Below, one piece after another: positions 58,069 through 64,000 of a stretch of DNA of 64,000 nt. Position 1 is the first letter of the stretch. Every line of letters starts with the position of its first letter. The translations under genes and the position numbers were made by a program. The notes under the pieces were generated by a model. That model did no database searches, was not told where the DNA came from, and saw only the letters and a list, made by a program, of their open reading frames with translations. Origin of the DNA: Dokdonella sp. (GTDB lineage: Bacteria > Pseudomonadota > Gammaproteobacteria > Xanthomonadales > Rhodanobacteraceae); NCBI GenBank assembly GCA_023228465.1, contig JALOBC010000013.1, positions 21,234-85,233 on the forward strand, given 5' to 3'.

Positions 58069-58824
58069 TCAGGAATGGAGGGGGGCGGCTTCGGCCCTCG
58101 GCGATTCCCGTTCCCCGATTCCCGCTTCCCGCGGGCTCTCGCGCAGCGACGGCTCGCCATCGAAATCCGTGACCTGGCCGTCGATCACGTGCACGTTGCG
58201 ATGCGCGCGGGCGGCGAGTTCCGGATCGTGGGTGACCATGACGATGGTGGTGCCCTGCGTGTTGATCTCCTCGAGGAGTTCCAGGACCCCGCGCGCCATC
58301 AGCGAATCCAGGTTGCCGGTGGGCTCGTCGGCGAGCAGCAGGCGCGGCGTGCCGGCCAGCGCCCGCGCGATGGCGACGCGCTGCTGCTGGCCGCCGGAAA
58401 GCTCGGAGGGATAGTGCTTCATGCGCGAAGCCAGGCCGACGCGCCCGAGGACTTCTTCGATGCGCCGCTTGCGCTCGGCGGCGTTGTAGCCGCGATAGCG
58501 CAGCGGCACGTCCACGTTGTCGAAGAGGTTGAGATCCGGGATCAGGTTGAAGCCCTGGAAGATGAAGCCGATCTTCTCGTTGCGCAGGCGCGAGCGCGCG
58601 TTGTCATCGAGCCCGTGCACGTCGATGCCGTCGAGCTGGTACTCGCCGCCGGTGAACTCCTCCAGGAGTCCGGCGATGTTGAGGAACGTGGTCTTGCCCG
58701 AGCCCGAAGGCCCGGTCACCGCCACGAACTCGCCCTCGCGCACATGGATGGAAAAATCGCGCAGCGCCGAGGTTTCGATCAGGTGCGTGCGGTAGACCTT
58801 CTGCAGGTGGGACATGGTGAGCAT
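58069..58824 (-). CDS. ABC transporter ATP-binding protein (MacB/LolD type)
   Basis: The 251-residue ATPase has Walker A GPSGSGKTTFLNI, Q-loop FIFQGFNLIPDLNLFDNV, signature LSGGQQQRVAIARALAG, Walker B LLLADEPTGNLDS and H-loop VTHDPE. The N-terminal MLTMSHLQKVYRTHLIET segment resembles LolD and MacB. The last 25 residues (after FDGEPSL) are encoded by the repeat at 58101-58131 and look like read-through rather than a conserved domain. ATG 58824 is chosen; ATG 58815 is also possible. It works with the two permeases downstream. Confidence 0.95.
   Translation of the reverse strand: MLTMSHLQKVYRTHLIETSALRDFSIHVREGEFVAVTGPSGSGKTTFLNIAGLLEEFTGGEYQLDGIDVHGLDDNARSRLRNEKIGFIFQGFNLIPDLNLFDNVDVPLRYRGYNAAERKRRIEEVLGRVGLASRMKHYPSELSGGQQQRVAIARALAGTPRLLLADEPTGNLDSLMARGVLELLEEINTQGTTIVMVTHDPELAARAHRNVHVIDGQVTDFDGEPSLRESPREAGIGERESPRAEAAPLHS
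58101..58131. repeat. GGGAATCG-type degenerate repeat inside the ATPase 3' end
   Basis: Contains GATTCCCGTTCCCCGATTCC then CGCTTCCCG. Translated on the minus strand it gives the Arg/Glu/Gly/Ser-rich tail of the ATPase. Confidence 0.7.
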
Positions 58825-58840
58825 CGGCGTTCTCTTGTGC

Positions 58841-58866
58841 GGGGGTTGGGAGTGGGGATTGGATAG
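58841..58866. repeat. GGGAATCG-type degenerate repeat, eroded copy
   Basis: Contains GGGGTTGGGAGTGGGGATTG just upstream of the ATPase gene. More distant from the core than the other copies. Confidence 0.4.
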
Positions 58867-58939
58867 GCGGGCGTTCGAGGGCAAACGTTGTCACTGGAGT
58901 GTTGCGGCTGGTTGGGATGGGAAGGCGCGAAAGGCGGGC

Positions 58940-58968
58940 GATTGCGAATCGCGAATCCCCAATCCCGG
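58940..58968. repeat. GGGAATCG-type degenerate repeat
   Basis: Contains GATTGCGAATCGCGAATCCC and CAATCCCGG, directly after the stop codon of the adaptor gene. It includes the palindrome GCGAATCGC. Confidence 0.6.
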
Positions 58969-60237
58969 CTAGTTCAACGCCACCCGCTGCTTGCCGTCGA
59001 ACTGGTCGGTGCCGGAGATGACGATGCGGTCGCCTTCCTTGAGGCCGCTGACGATTTCCACTGCGTTGAGGCTGGTGGCACCGATCTGGATGGCGGTGCG
59101 TTCGGCAACGCCATCCCTGACCACGTAGGCGACGCGACCCGCACCGCTGTCCACGAACGAGCCGCGTTCGACCATCAGCACGTTGGGGTGCTCGTCCATC
59201 AGGATGCGCGTGGTCAGGCGCTGGTTCTGGCGCAGACCCGCGGGCTTTTCGCCGGAGAAGCGCACGCGGCCGATCACCTGCCCGTCTACCACTTCCGGCG
59301 AGATGGCGCTGACCTCGCCGGCATACTTGCCGTTGGCGTCCTGGATCTCGGCCGCCATGCCGGGGCCGAGTTCGCGGGCGAACACCTCCGGCACCTGCAC
59401 CTCGATCTCGTAGGCGCCAAGATCGATCACGGTCAGCACGCCGGCGCCGGCGGCGACATTGGCGCGCTGCTGCACCAGCAGCTGGCCGACCTGCCCGTCC
59501 ACCGGTGAGCGCATCCTGAGCTCGTCGACCTGCCGCGCAAGGTCCTCGACCAGCAGCTTCTGCCGGTCGTGGGCGAAGCGCCTGGCCTTGAGCTCGAAGG
59601 CCAGGGTATCGCGGTCCAGGCCGACATTGCGGCGCGCATCCGTTTCGGCGAGGCGCGCCTTGGCGAGCGCATCCTCGGCGCGCAACACGGGCATTTCCGC
59701 CTGCGCACCCAGTTCATAGGCGCGCCGGTTGCGCTGGACTTCGCGTTCGGCCGTTTCGCGGTCGATCACCGCCTGCTCGTAGGCCGTCTGCGAGGCCGCC
59801 TGGGCCTTGCGGTTGAGGATCGTCGTACGCTCGACCTCGAGCGCGAGCCCATCGAGCGTCGCCTGTTCCTGCTGCAGCCGATTGGCGAGTTCGGGCGAGT
59901 CGATCACCGCCAGCACGTCGCCCTTCTTCACCTTGTCGCCGGCCTGCACATCGAGCGAAACGGTGCCGCCACTGCGCGCATACAGGGTCGGGCTGAATGC
60001 CGCGACCACCCGCCCCTGCACCGAGACATCGCGCACCAGGTTCCCGCGCCTGACCTCGGCGATGCGCAGGCGCGCGCTGCTCGCCGACGAATCGACCGAC
60101 ATCAGCCGCGCCACGCCAGGCACCAGCAGCGCCGCGAGCACGACCACGGCCGCAGCGATGCCGCCCCAGACGATGAGCTTGCTGCGGCTGCGCGGCGCGT
60201 TGACGACCCGGTCCTGGGCGGAAGTATCACGAATCAT
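58969..60237 (-). CDS. Periplasmic adaptor protein (HlyD/MacA family)
   Basis: The 422-residue membrane fusion protein has an N-terminal membrane anchor (about 23-44), a lipoyl/biotinyl-like half (LYARSGGTVSLDVQAGDKVK), a long alpha-hairpin (about 110-240; EQATLDGLALEVERTTILNR and AEREVQRNRRAYELGAQAEM), the second lipoyl half (MRSPVDGQVGQLLVQQRANV) and a beta-barrel domain. Adaptors of this kind join MacB-type transporters to an outer-membrane channel, absent here. It is the first gene of the export operon and is preceded by a sigma-54 promoter. ATG 60237 (MIRDTSAQD) is chosen. Confidence 0.93.
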   Translation of the reverse strand: MIRDTSAQDRVVNAPRSRSKLIVWGGIAAAVVVLAALLVPGVARLMSVDSSASSARLRIAEVRRGNLVRDVSVQGRVVAAFSPTLYARSGGTVSLDVQAGDKVKKGDVLAVIDSPELANRLQQEQATLDGLALEVERTTILNRKAQAASQTAYEQAVIDRETAEREVQRNRRAYELGAQAEMPVLRAEDALAKARLAETDARRNVGLDRDTLAFELKARRFAHDRQKLLVEDLARQVDELRMRSPVDGQVGQLLVQQRANVAAGAGVLTVIDLGAYEIEVQVPEVFARELGPGMAAEIQDANGKYAGEVSAISPEVVDGQVIGRVRFSGEKPAGLRQNQRLTTRILMDEHPNVLMVERGSFVDSGAGRVAYVVRDGVAERTAIQIGATSLNAVEIVSGLKEGDRIVISGTDQFDGKQRVALN

Positions 60238-60271
60238 GCAAGACAGCCCGATGGAGTGACGCAGTCGATTT

Positions 60272-60288
60272 AGCAATGAGCGTGCCAA
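60272..60288 (-). promoter_or_regulatory. Sigma-54 (-24/-12) promoter of the export operon
   Basis: Minus strand TTGGCACG, four bases (CTCA), TTGCT. This matches the sigma-54 consensus TGGCACG-N4-TTGC in every conserved position. Transcription should start near 60262, giving a leader of about 25 nt before the adaptor start. The sigma-54 activator gene lies in the same operon. Confidence 0.88.
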
Positions 60289-60302
60289 ATCGCAGCTCAT
60301 TG

Positions 60303-60316
60303 AAATGCATGCATTT
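60303..60316. promoter_or_regulatory. 14-bp perfect palindrome upstream of the sigma-54 promoter
   Basis: AAATGCATGCATTT is a perfect palindrome, starting 15 bp upstream of the -24 element. It could bind a bending protein or a second regulator. Confidence 0.5.
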
Positions 60317-60336
60317 ATCGTCAACAGGATGGCGGT

Positions 60337-60363
60337 GGACAGTGTCCGCGCCGGCGGCGGACA
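60337..60363. promoter_or_regulatory. GGACA/TGTCC inverted repeats, candidate activator site
   Basis: GGACAGTGTCC (60337-60347) is a perfect palindrome, and its second half also pairs with GCGGACA (60357-60363) as TGTCCGC-N7-GCGGACA. The centre is about 90 bp upstream of the predicted start, the usual distance for an NtrC-type upstream activating sequence. Confidence 0.65.
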
Positions 60364-60554
60364 GGCAGCGGACGCTCGTGCTTGCGGCGCCGGCAACCGC
60401 GATTGCCGGCCGCGCGCGGCCGGCTTGCGGATCACGTTGGATCCGGCGTTCTACCCGGACAGAAAAGTCGCCATGCGGCGGAGTCAGCGCAGCCGGCCAA
60501 CCCTGTACAGACCGAGGTAGCCCCGGTCGGGGCGCCGCGCGCGTGCTGCACGCG

Positions 60555-62453
60555 CTACGGCGAGGCTTCCAGTGCTTCCCAGCGCGCGTAGGCGGCCTCG
60601 AGTTCCGCCTGGAGGGCGGCCAGCGCCTGGTTGGCGGCGGCGATGGCCGCGCCATCCTGGGCATAGAAGGCCGCATCCTGCATCGCTGTACCGAGCTCGC
60701 CGACACGCGCCTCCAGCGCCTCGATCCGTGCCGGCAGGCCTTCGAGCTCGCGCCGCTCCTTGTAGCCAAGCTTGCGCCGCCCCGGCGCCGGTGTCGCCTG
60801 CGCCGCCGGGTCCGGGTCCGAGCTGGCCGGCACGGTCGGCGCAGCGCGCGGAGCGGTCGCCTCCTGCGGCGGGCGCTGGCGCAGCCAGTCGGTGTAGCCG
60901 CCGACATACTCGCCCACCCGGCCCTGGCCTTCCAGCGCCAGCACGCCCGTCACCACGTTGTCCAGGAACTCACGGTCATGGGAAACCAGCAGCAGCGTGC
61001 CGGCGTAGTCGGCGAGCAGTTCTTCGAGCAGCTCCAGCGTCTCGACGTCCAGGTCGTTGGTCGGCTCGTCCATGACCAGCAGGTTCGAGGGTTTGGCGAA
61101 CAGCTTGGCCAGCAGCAGGCGATTGCGTTCGCCGCCGGACAGGGCGGTGATCGGCGCCCGTGCGCGATCGGGCGAGAACAGGAAATCCTGCAGGTAGCCG
61201 AGCGCATGCTTGCGCATGCCCGCCACCTCGATGTATTCGCGCCCCTCGGACACATTGTCCAGGGCCGAAAGATCTTCGCGCAGTTGCGCACGGTGCTGGT
61301 CGAAGTAGGCGATCTCGAGGTTCGTGCCTGGCGTCACCGTACCCGCCTGCGGCACGAGTTCTCCGAGCAGCAGCTTGAGCAGGGTGGTCTTGCCCGAGCC
61401 ATTGGGCCCGATCAGGCCGATGCGGTCGCCGCGCTGGATGGTCGTGGAAAAATCCTTGACGATGGTGTGTCCGGGGAAGCCGAAACGGAGGGCCTCCACC
61501 TCGATCACCCGCTTCCCGGAAGGCACCGCAGCCCCGGTCGCCAGCCTGGCGCGACCGCCCAACTCGCGGCGCCCGGCGCGTTCGCGCCGCATGGCCTCCA
61601 AGGCCCGCACGCGGCCCTCGTTGCGCGTGCGCCGCGCCTTGATGCCCTGGCGAATCCACACTTCTTCCTGCGCCAGCTTGCGGTCGAACAGGGCGTTGGC
61701 CTGGGCTTGGGCATGCAGGCGTTCCTCACGCCGACGCAGATAGTTGCCATAGTCCCCAGGCCAGCTGGTGAGGGCGCCGCGGTCGATCTCGATGATGCGC
61801 GTGGCCAGCGCGCGCAGGAAGCGCCGGTCATGGGTGATGAACACCACGCTGCCATCGAAGCCGAGCAGGAGCTGCTCCAGCCATTCGATCGCCTCGATGT
61901 CGAGGTGATTGGTCGGCTCATCGAGCAGCAGCACGTCCGGCTCCAGCACCAGTGCGCGGGCCAGCAGCACGCGCCGCTTCAGGCCACCGGACAGGGCGGC
62001 GAACTGCGCATCCGCCGGCAGGTCGAGCCGCGTCAGCACGCTGGCCACGCGACGATCCAGTTCCCAGCCGCGAGCCGATTCGATGCGCGCCTGCACGGCC
62101 GCCAGGGCGTGTGCATTGGCCGGCACATCCAGGTGCTGGCTCAGGTGATGGAACTCGGTCACCAGGGCGCCCAGCTCGCCGAGTGCCGCGGCAACGACAT
62201 CGAACACCGATCCGCTCACCTCCCGCGGCACTTCCTGGGCAAGGCGCGCAATGCGCACCCCACCCTGCATCCGCACCTCCCCGTCATCCGGGCGCAGCTC
62301 CCCGGCGATCAGCTTCAGCAGGGTGGACTTGCCGGCGCCGTTGCGACCCACGACCGCGATGCGTTCGCGCGCTTCGATGGCCAGTTCGATCCGCTCCAGC
62401 AGCAGCGGCCCGCCGACCGAGTAATGGACGTTGACGAGGTTGACGAGCGCCAT
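60555..62453 (-). CDS. uup: ABC-F family ATPase Uup
   Basis: The 632-residue soluble protein has two ABC domains: the first with GRNGAGKS, LSGGLKRRVLLARAL and DEPTNHLDIEA, the second with GPNGSGKT, LSGGERNRLLLAKLF and DEPTNDLDVET. A linker (P-site tRNA interaction motif region) lies between them, and a C-terminal coiled coil (about 560-632, EGLPARIEALEARVGELGTA) marks the Uup subfamily, which in E. coli binds branched DNA and ribosomes. It has no membrane domain. It begins 36 bp after dusA, both minus strand. Confidence 0.95.
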   Translation of the reverse strand: MALVNLVNVHYSVGGPLLLERIELAIEARERIAVVGRNGAGKSTLLKLIAGELRPDDGEVRMQGGVRIARLAQEVPREVSGSVFDVVAAALGELGALVTEFHHLSQHLDVPANAHALAAVQARIESARGWELDRRVASVLTRLDLPADAQFAALSGGLKRRVLLARALVLEPDVLLLDEPTNHLDIEAIEWLEQLLLGFDGSVVFITHDRRFLRALATRIIEIDRGALTSWPGDYGNYLRRREERLHAQAQANALFDRKLAQEEVWIRQGIKARRTRNEGRVRALEAMRRERAGRRELGGRARLATGAAVPSGKRVIEVEALRFGFPGHTIVKDFSTTIQRGDRIGLIGPNGSGKTTLLKLLLGELVPQAGTVTPGTNLEIAYFDQHRAQLREDLSALDNVSEGREYIEVAGMRKHALGYLQDFLFSPDRARAPITALSGGERNRLLLAKLFAKPSNLLVMDEPTNDLDVETLELLEELLADYAGTLLLVSHDREFLDNVVTGVLALEGQGRVGEYVGGYTDWLRQRPPQEATAPRAAPTVPASSDPDPAAQATPAPGRRKLGYKERRELEGLPARIEALEARVGELGTAMQDAAFYAQDGAAIAAANQALAALQAELEAAYARWEALEASP

Positions 62454-62489
62454 CAGCGGACCGGAACCGGGACGGGAAAATCGTGCACG

Positions 62490-63482
62490 TCAGGCCGCCT
62501 GGCGCAGTTCGCCGCGGCGTGCCGCCATGGCCCGTTCAACCACGCCCCAGTCCGCCCCCGGACGATGGGCCTGCTCGCTGAGCACGCGCCGGAACGCGCG
62601 CGCGCCGGGCAGGCCCTGGTAAAGACCGAGGATATGGCGGGTGACATGCTGCAGACGATCACCACGCGCAAGATGGGCTTCCACATAGGGCCGCAGTCGC
62701 GCCAGCAGCGCATCGCGCTCCGGCAGCGGCGTGCCATCCAGCGCATGCGCCACCTCGGCCAGGCGAAACGGTTCGTGGTAGGCGACCCGGCCAAGCATCA
62801 CCCCATCCACCCGGCGGAGATGCTCTGCCACGTCCGCGAGGCTGGCAATGCCGCCATTGATGATGACGTTCAGCGCCGGCAGCTCGCGCTTGAGGCGGTA
62901 CACGCGCTCGTAGTTGAGGGGCGGCACCTCGCGGTTCTCCTTCGGCGACAGGCCCTGCAGCCAGGCCTTGCGCGCGTGCACGATGAAGGTCGTGCAACCG
63001 GCCGCGTGCACGGCATCGACGAACTCCGCCAGCGCCGCGTACTCGTCCTGCTCGTCCACGCCGATCCGGCACTTCACGGTCACCGGCACCGATACCGCGG
63101 CCTGCATGGCGGCAAAGCAGCTGGCCACCAGCGCCGGCTCGCGCATCAGGCAGGCACCGAAGCGACCGGACTGGACGCGATCGGAGGGACAACCGACATT
63201 GAGGTTGATCTCGTCGTAGCCAAGGTCCGCTCCGATGCGCGCGGCGTGCGCCAGTTCGGCCGGCTCGGCGCCGCCCAGTTGCAGGGCCAGCGGATGCTCG
63301 GCCGGATCGAAGCCAAGCAGGCGCTCGCGCGCGCCATGCACCACCGCCGCCGCCGTCACCATTTCGGTGTAGAGCAGCGCCGTCGGTGCCAGCAGGCGAT
63401 GAAAGTAGCGGCAATGGCGGTCGGTCCAGTCCATCATCGGGGCGACGGACAGGCGCGCGACCGGCGAGGGCTGGGCGGGCAT
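62490..63482 (-). CDS. dusA: tRNA-dihydrouridine synthase A
   Basis: The 330-residue FMN enzyme reduces uridine at positions 20/20a of tRNA. It shows LSVAPMMDWTDRHCRYFHRL, YTEMVTAAAVVHGARERLLG, NLNVGCPSDRVQSGRFGACL with the catalytic cysteine in FGAC, TVKCRIGVDEQDEYAAL and NVIINGGIASL. The region FIVHARKAWLQGLSPKENRE is typical of DusA rather than DusB or DusC. Full length. uup follows after 36 bp. Confidence 0.97.
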   Translation of the reverse strand: MPAQPSPVARLSVAPMMDWTDRHCRYFHRLLAPTALLYTEMVTAAAVVHGARERLLGFDPAEHPLALQLGGAEPAELAHAARIGADLGYDEINLNVGCPSDRVQSGRFGACLMREPALVASCFAAMQAAVSVPVTVKCRIGVDEQDEYAALAEFVDAVHAAGCTTFIVHARKAWLQGLSPKENREVPPLNYERVYRLKRELPALNVIINGGIASLADVAEHLRRVDGVMLGRVAYHEPFRLAEVAHALDGTPLPERDALLARLRPYVEAHLARGDRLQHVTRHILGLYQGLPGARAFRRVLSEQAHRPGADWGVVERAMAARRGELRQAA

Positions 63483-63865
63483 GGAACTCGATTACACGTC
63501 GCGCGGCCCTGATGGGCCGCCTGACCGCGCATTTTGCCATGTCCGGCGCCTGGCGCGCTCAGCGCGCGTCGAGCAGCTCGGAAAGTGCGCCTGCCGCTTG
63601 CGCCGGTGCAGACGCGCAGGTACATCCGCGCAGGCGCAGCTACCGGGAGGCGGCGTGATGAACCGCCACGGTGGCGACCACGGGCCGGCGCAGTAGCGGC
63701 ACACGGCCATGGATCAGGCCTGCGGAGCCTGTGCCGGCTTGCCCTGCCTTCAGGAAAAAGCTGCCACACTGGCGCCCGTTGCGTTCCATCGAGTGCCATG
63801 AAACCACTGCCCCGCCCGTTCCGGAGCTGCCCGCGCGCGCGCTGCGTGGGGAAGGTGCCACGCGC
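63483..63865. other. Intergenic region between dusA and the ZIP gene
   Basis: These 383 bp separate divergent genes and must hold both promoters. I see no strong -35/-10 pair and no supported gene; a 25-codon frame at 63798-63875 overlapping the ZIP start is probably chance. Confidence 0.5.
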
Positions 63866-64000
63866 ATGGGTCTGAGCGGGATGTCGCCGGTCTGGGCCGC
63901 GCTCGTGGGCGGCTGCATCGCAGCGGGCGCGACGGCCGTGGGCACCCTGCCGGCGCTGTTCCTGCGCACACTGGACAGCCGCGCGCAGGACGCCATGCTC
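63866..64000 (+). CDS. ZIP-family metal transporter (partial, 5' end only)
   Basis: The 45 visible residues start MGLSGMSPVWAALVGGCIAA and continue with TAVGTLPALFLRTLDSRAQD, which matches the first membrane helix and following loop of bacterial ZIP proteins (ZupT-like), where PALFL and the R-x-x-D-A-M/L pattern lead into helix II. GGGGAAG lies about 9 bases before ATG 63866. ZIP carriers import Zn2+, Fe2+ or Mn2+. The metal-binding helices IV and V lie outside the window, so only the family is proposed. Confidence 0.7.
   Translation, partial: MGLSGMSPVWAALVGGCIAAGATAVGTLPALFLRTLDSRAQDAML

Larger units (their letters stand above)
60238..60554. other. Regulatory region upstream of the export operon
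   Basis: These 317 bp lie between the adaptor start and the end of uup. They contain the sigma-54 promoter (60272-60288), a palindrome (60303-60316) and the GGACA/TGTCC cluster (60337-60363). The part from 60364 to 60554 has no gene I can support. Confidence 0.7.

Noticed and set aside
60276-63512. Plus-strand frame of more than 1000 codons opposite uup and dusA
   Set aside because: Both opposite-strand genes are certain from their motifs; the plus-strand frame is due to codon bias in GC-rich DNA.
63798-63875. Short leader peptide gene before the ZIP transporter
   Set aside because: Only 25 codons, no ribosome site, no regulatory residue run, and it overlaps the ZIP start out of frame.

Overview
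The window is high-GC, densely packed chromosome from a gammaproteobacterium, most likely of the Xanthomonadales/Lysobacterales group. The evidence is a complete division and cell-wall (dcw) cluster followed by lpxC and secA, the order metX-metB-hom behind a SAM-I riboswitch, rnpB directly upstream of mraZ, and an outer-membrane protein set typical of this group. This is mostly core genome. I see no prophage, transposase, integron, CRISPR array, rRNA or tRNA.

1-5.0 kb (minus strand): a partial family 2 glycosyltransferase, a SAM methyltransferase, a Nudix/ThiE-like fusion and secA. 5.2-23.8 kb (minus strand except dciA): M23 peptidase, dciA (plus strand), lpxC, then read in transcription order from 23.7 kb downward mraZ-rsmH-ftsL-ftsI-murE-murF-mraY-ftsW-murG-murC-ddlB-ftsQ-ftsA-ftsZ. 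Most neighbours overlap by ATGA. murD is missing from its usual place between mraY and ftsW. The mraZ promoter is strong and carries GTGG boxes at exact 10-bp spacing, which look like the MraZ autorepression operator. rnpB lies just upstream on the same strand.

24.5-35.7 kb: a BCCT transporter, a small membrane protein, rsmI divergent from lpoA-yraN-BON lipoprotein (outer-membrane and peptidoglycan maintenance), a YjdM/PhnA zinc ribbon protein, a ClC channel, a metallo-beta-lactamase-fold hydrolase, and a ribH-nusB-thiL-pgpA operon. 35.8-39.3 kb: metX-metB-hom, with a promoter and a SAM-I riboswitch. 39.4-47.6 kb: prfC, an ECF sigma/anti-sigma pair, an M48 protease with a TerB-like tail next to lemA, a serine hydrolase and a TonB-like protein.

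48.1-52.5 kb: an unusual protein in which a clear MetJ methionine-repressor domain is fused in frame to a lysine/alanine-rich histone H1-like tail, followed by gcvT-gcvH and an NfeD/SPFH pair. 52.5-60.3 kb: an export operon (periplasmic adaptor, ABC ATPase, two MacB-type permeases) ending in a sigma-54 activator and its histidine kinase. A near-perfect -24/-12 promoter with upstream inverted repeats precedes the adaptor gene, suggesting a closed regulatory loop. 60.5-64 kb: ABC-F protein uup, dusA, and the start of a ZIP-family metal transporter.

A degenerate GGGAATCG-type repeat recurs at gene borders, especially 53.9-59.0 kb, and forms the 3' coding ends of ftsQ and of the ABC ATPase. The observations I rate highest are the MetJ-H1 fusion (alongside riboswitch control of metX), the sigma-54 export circuit, the phased MraZ boxes and the missing murD.
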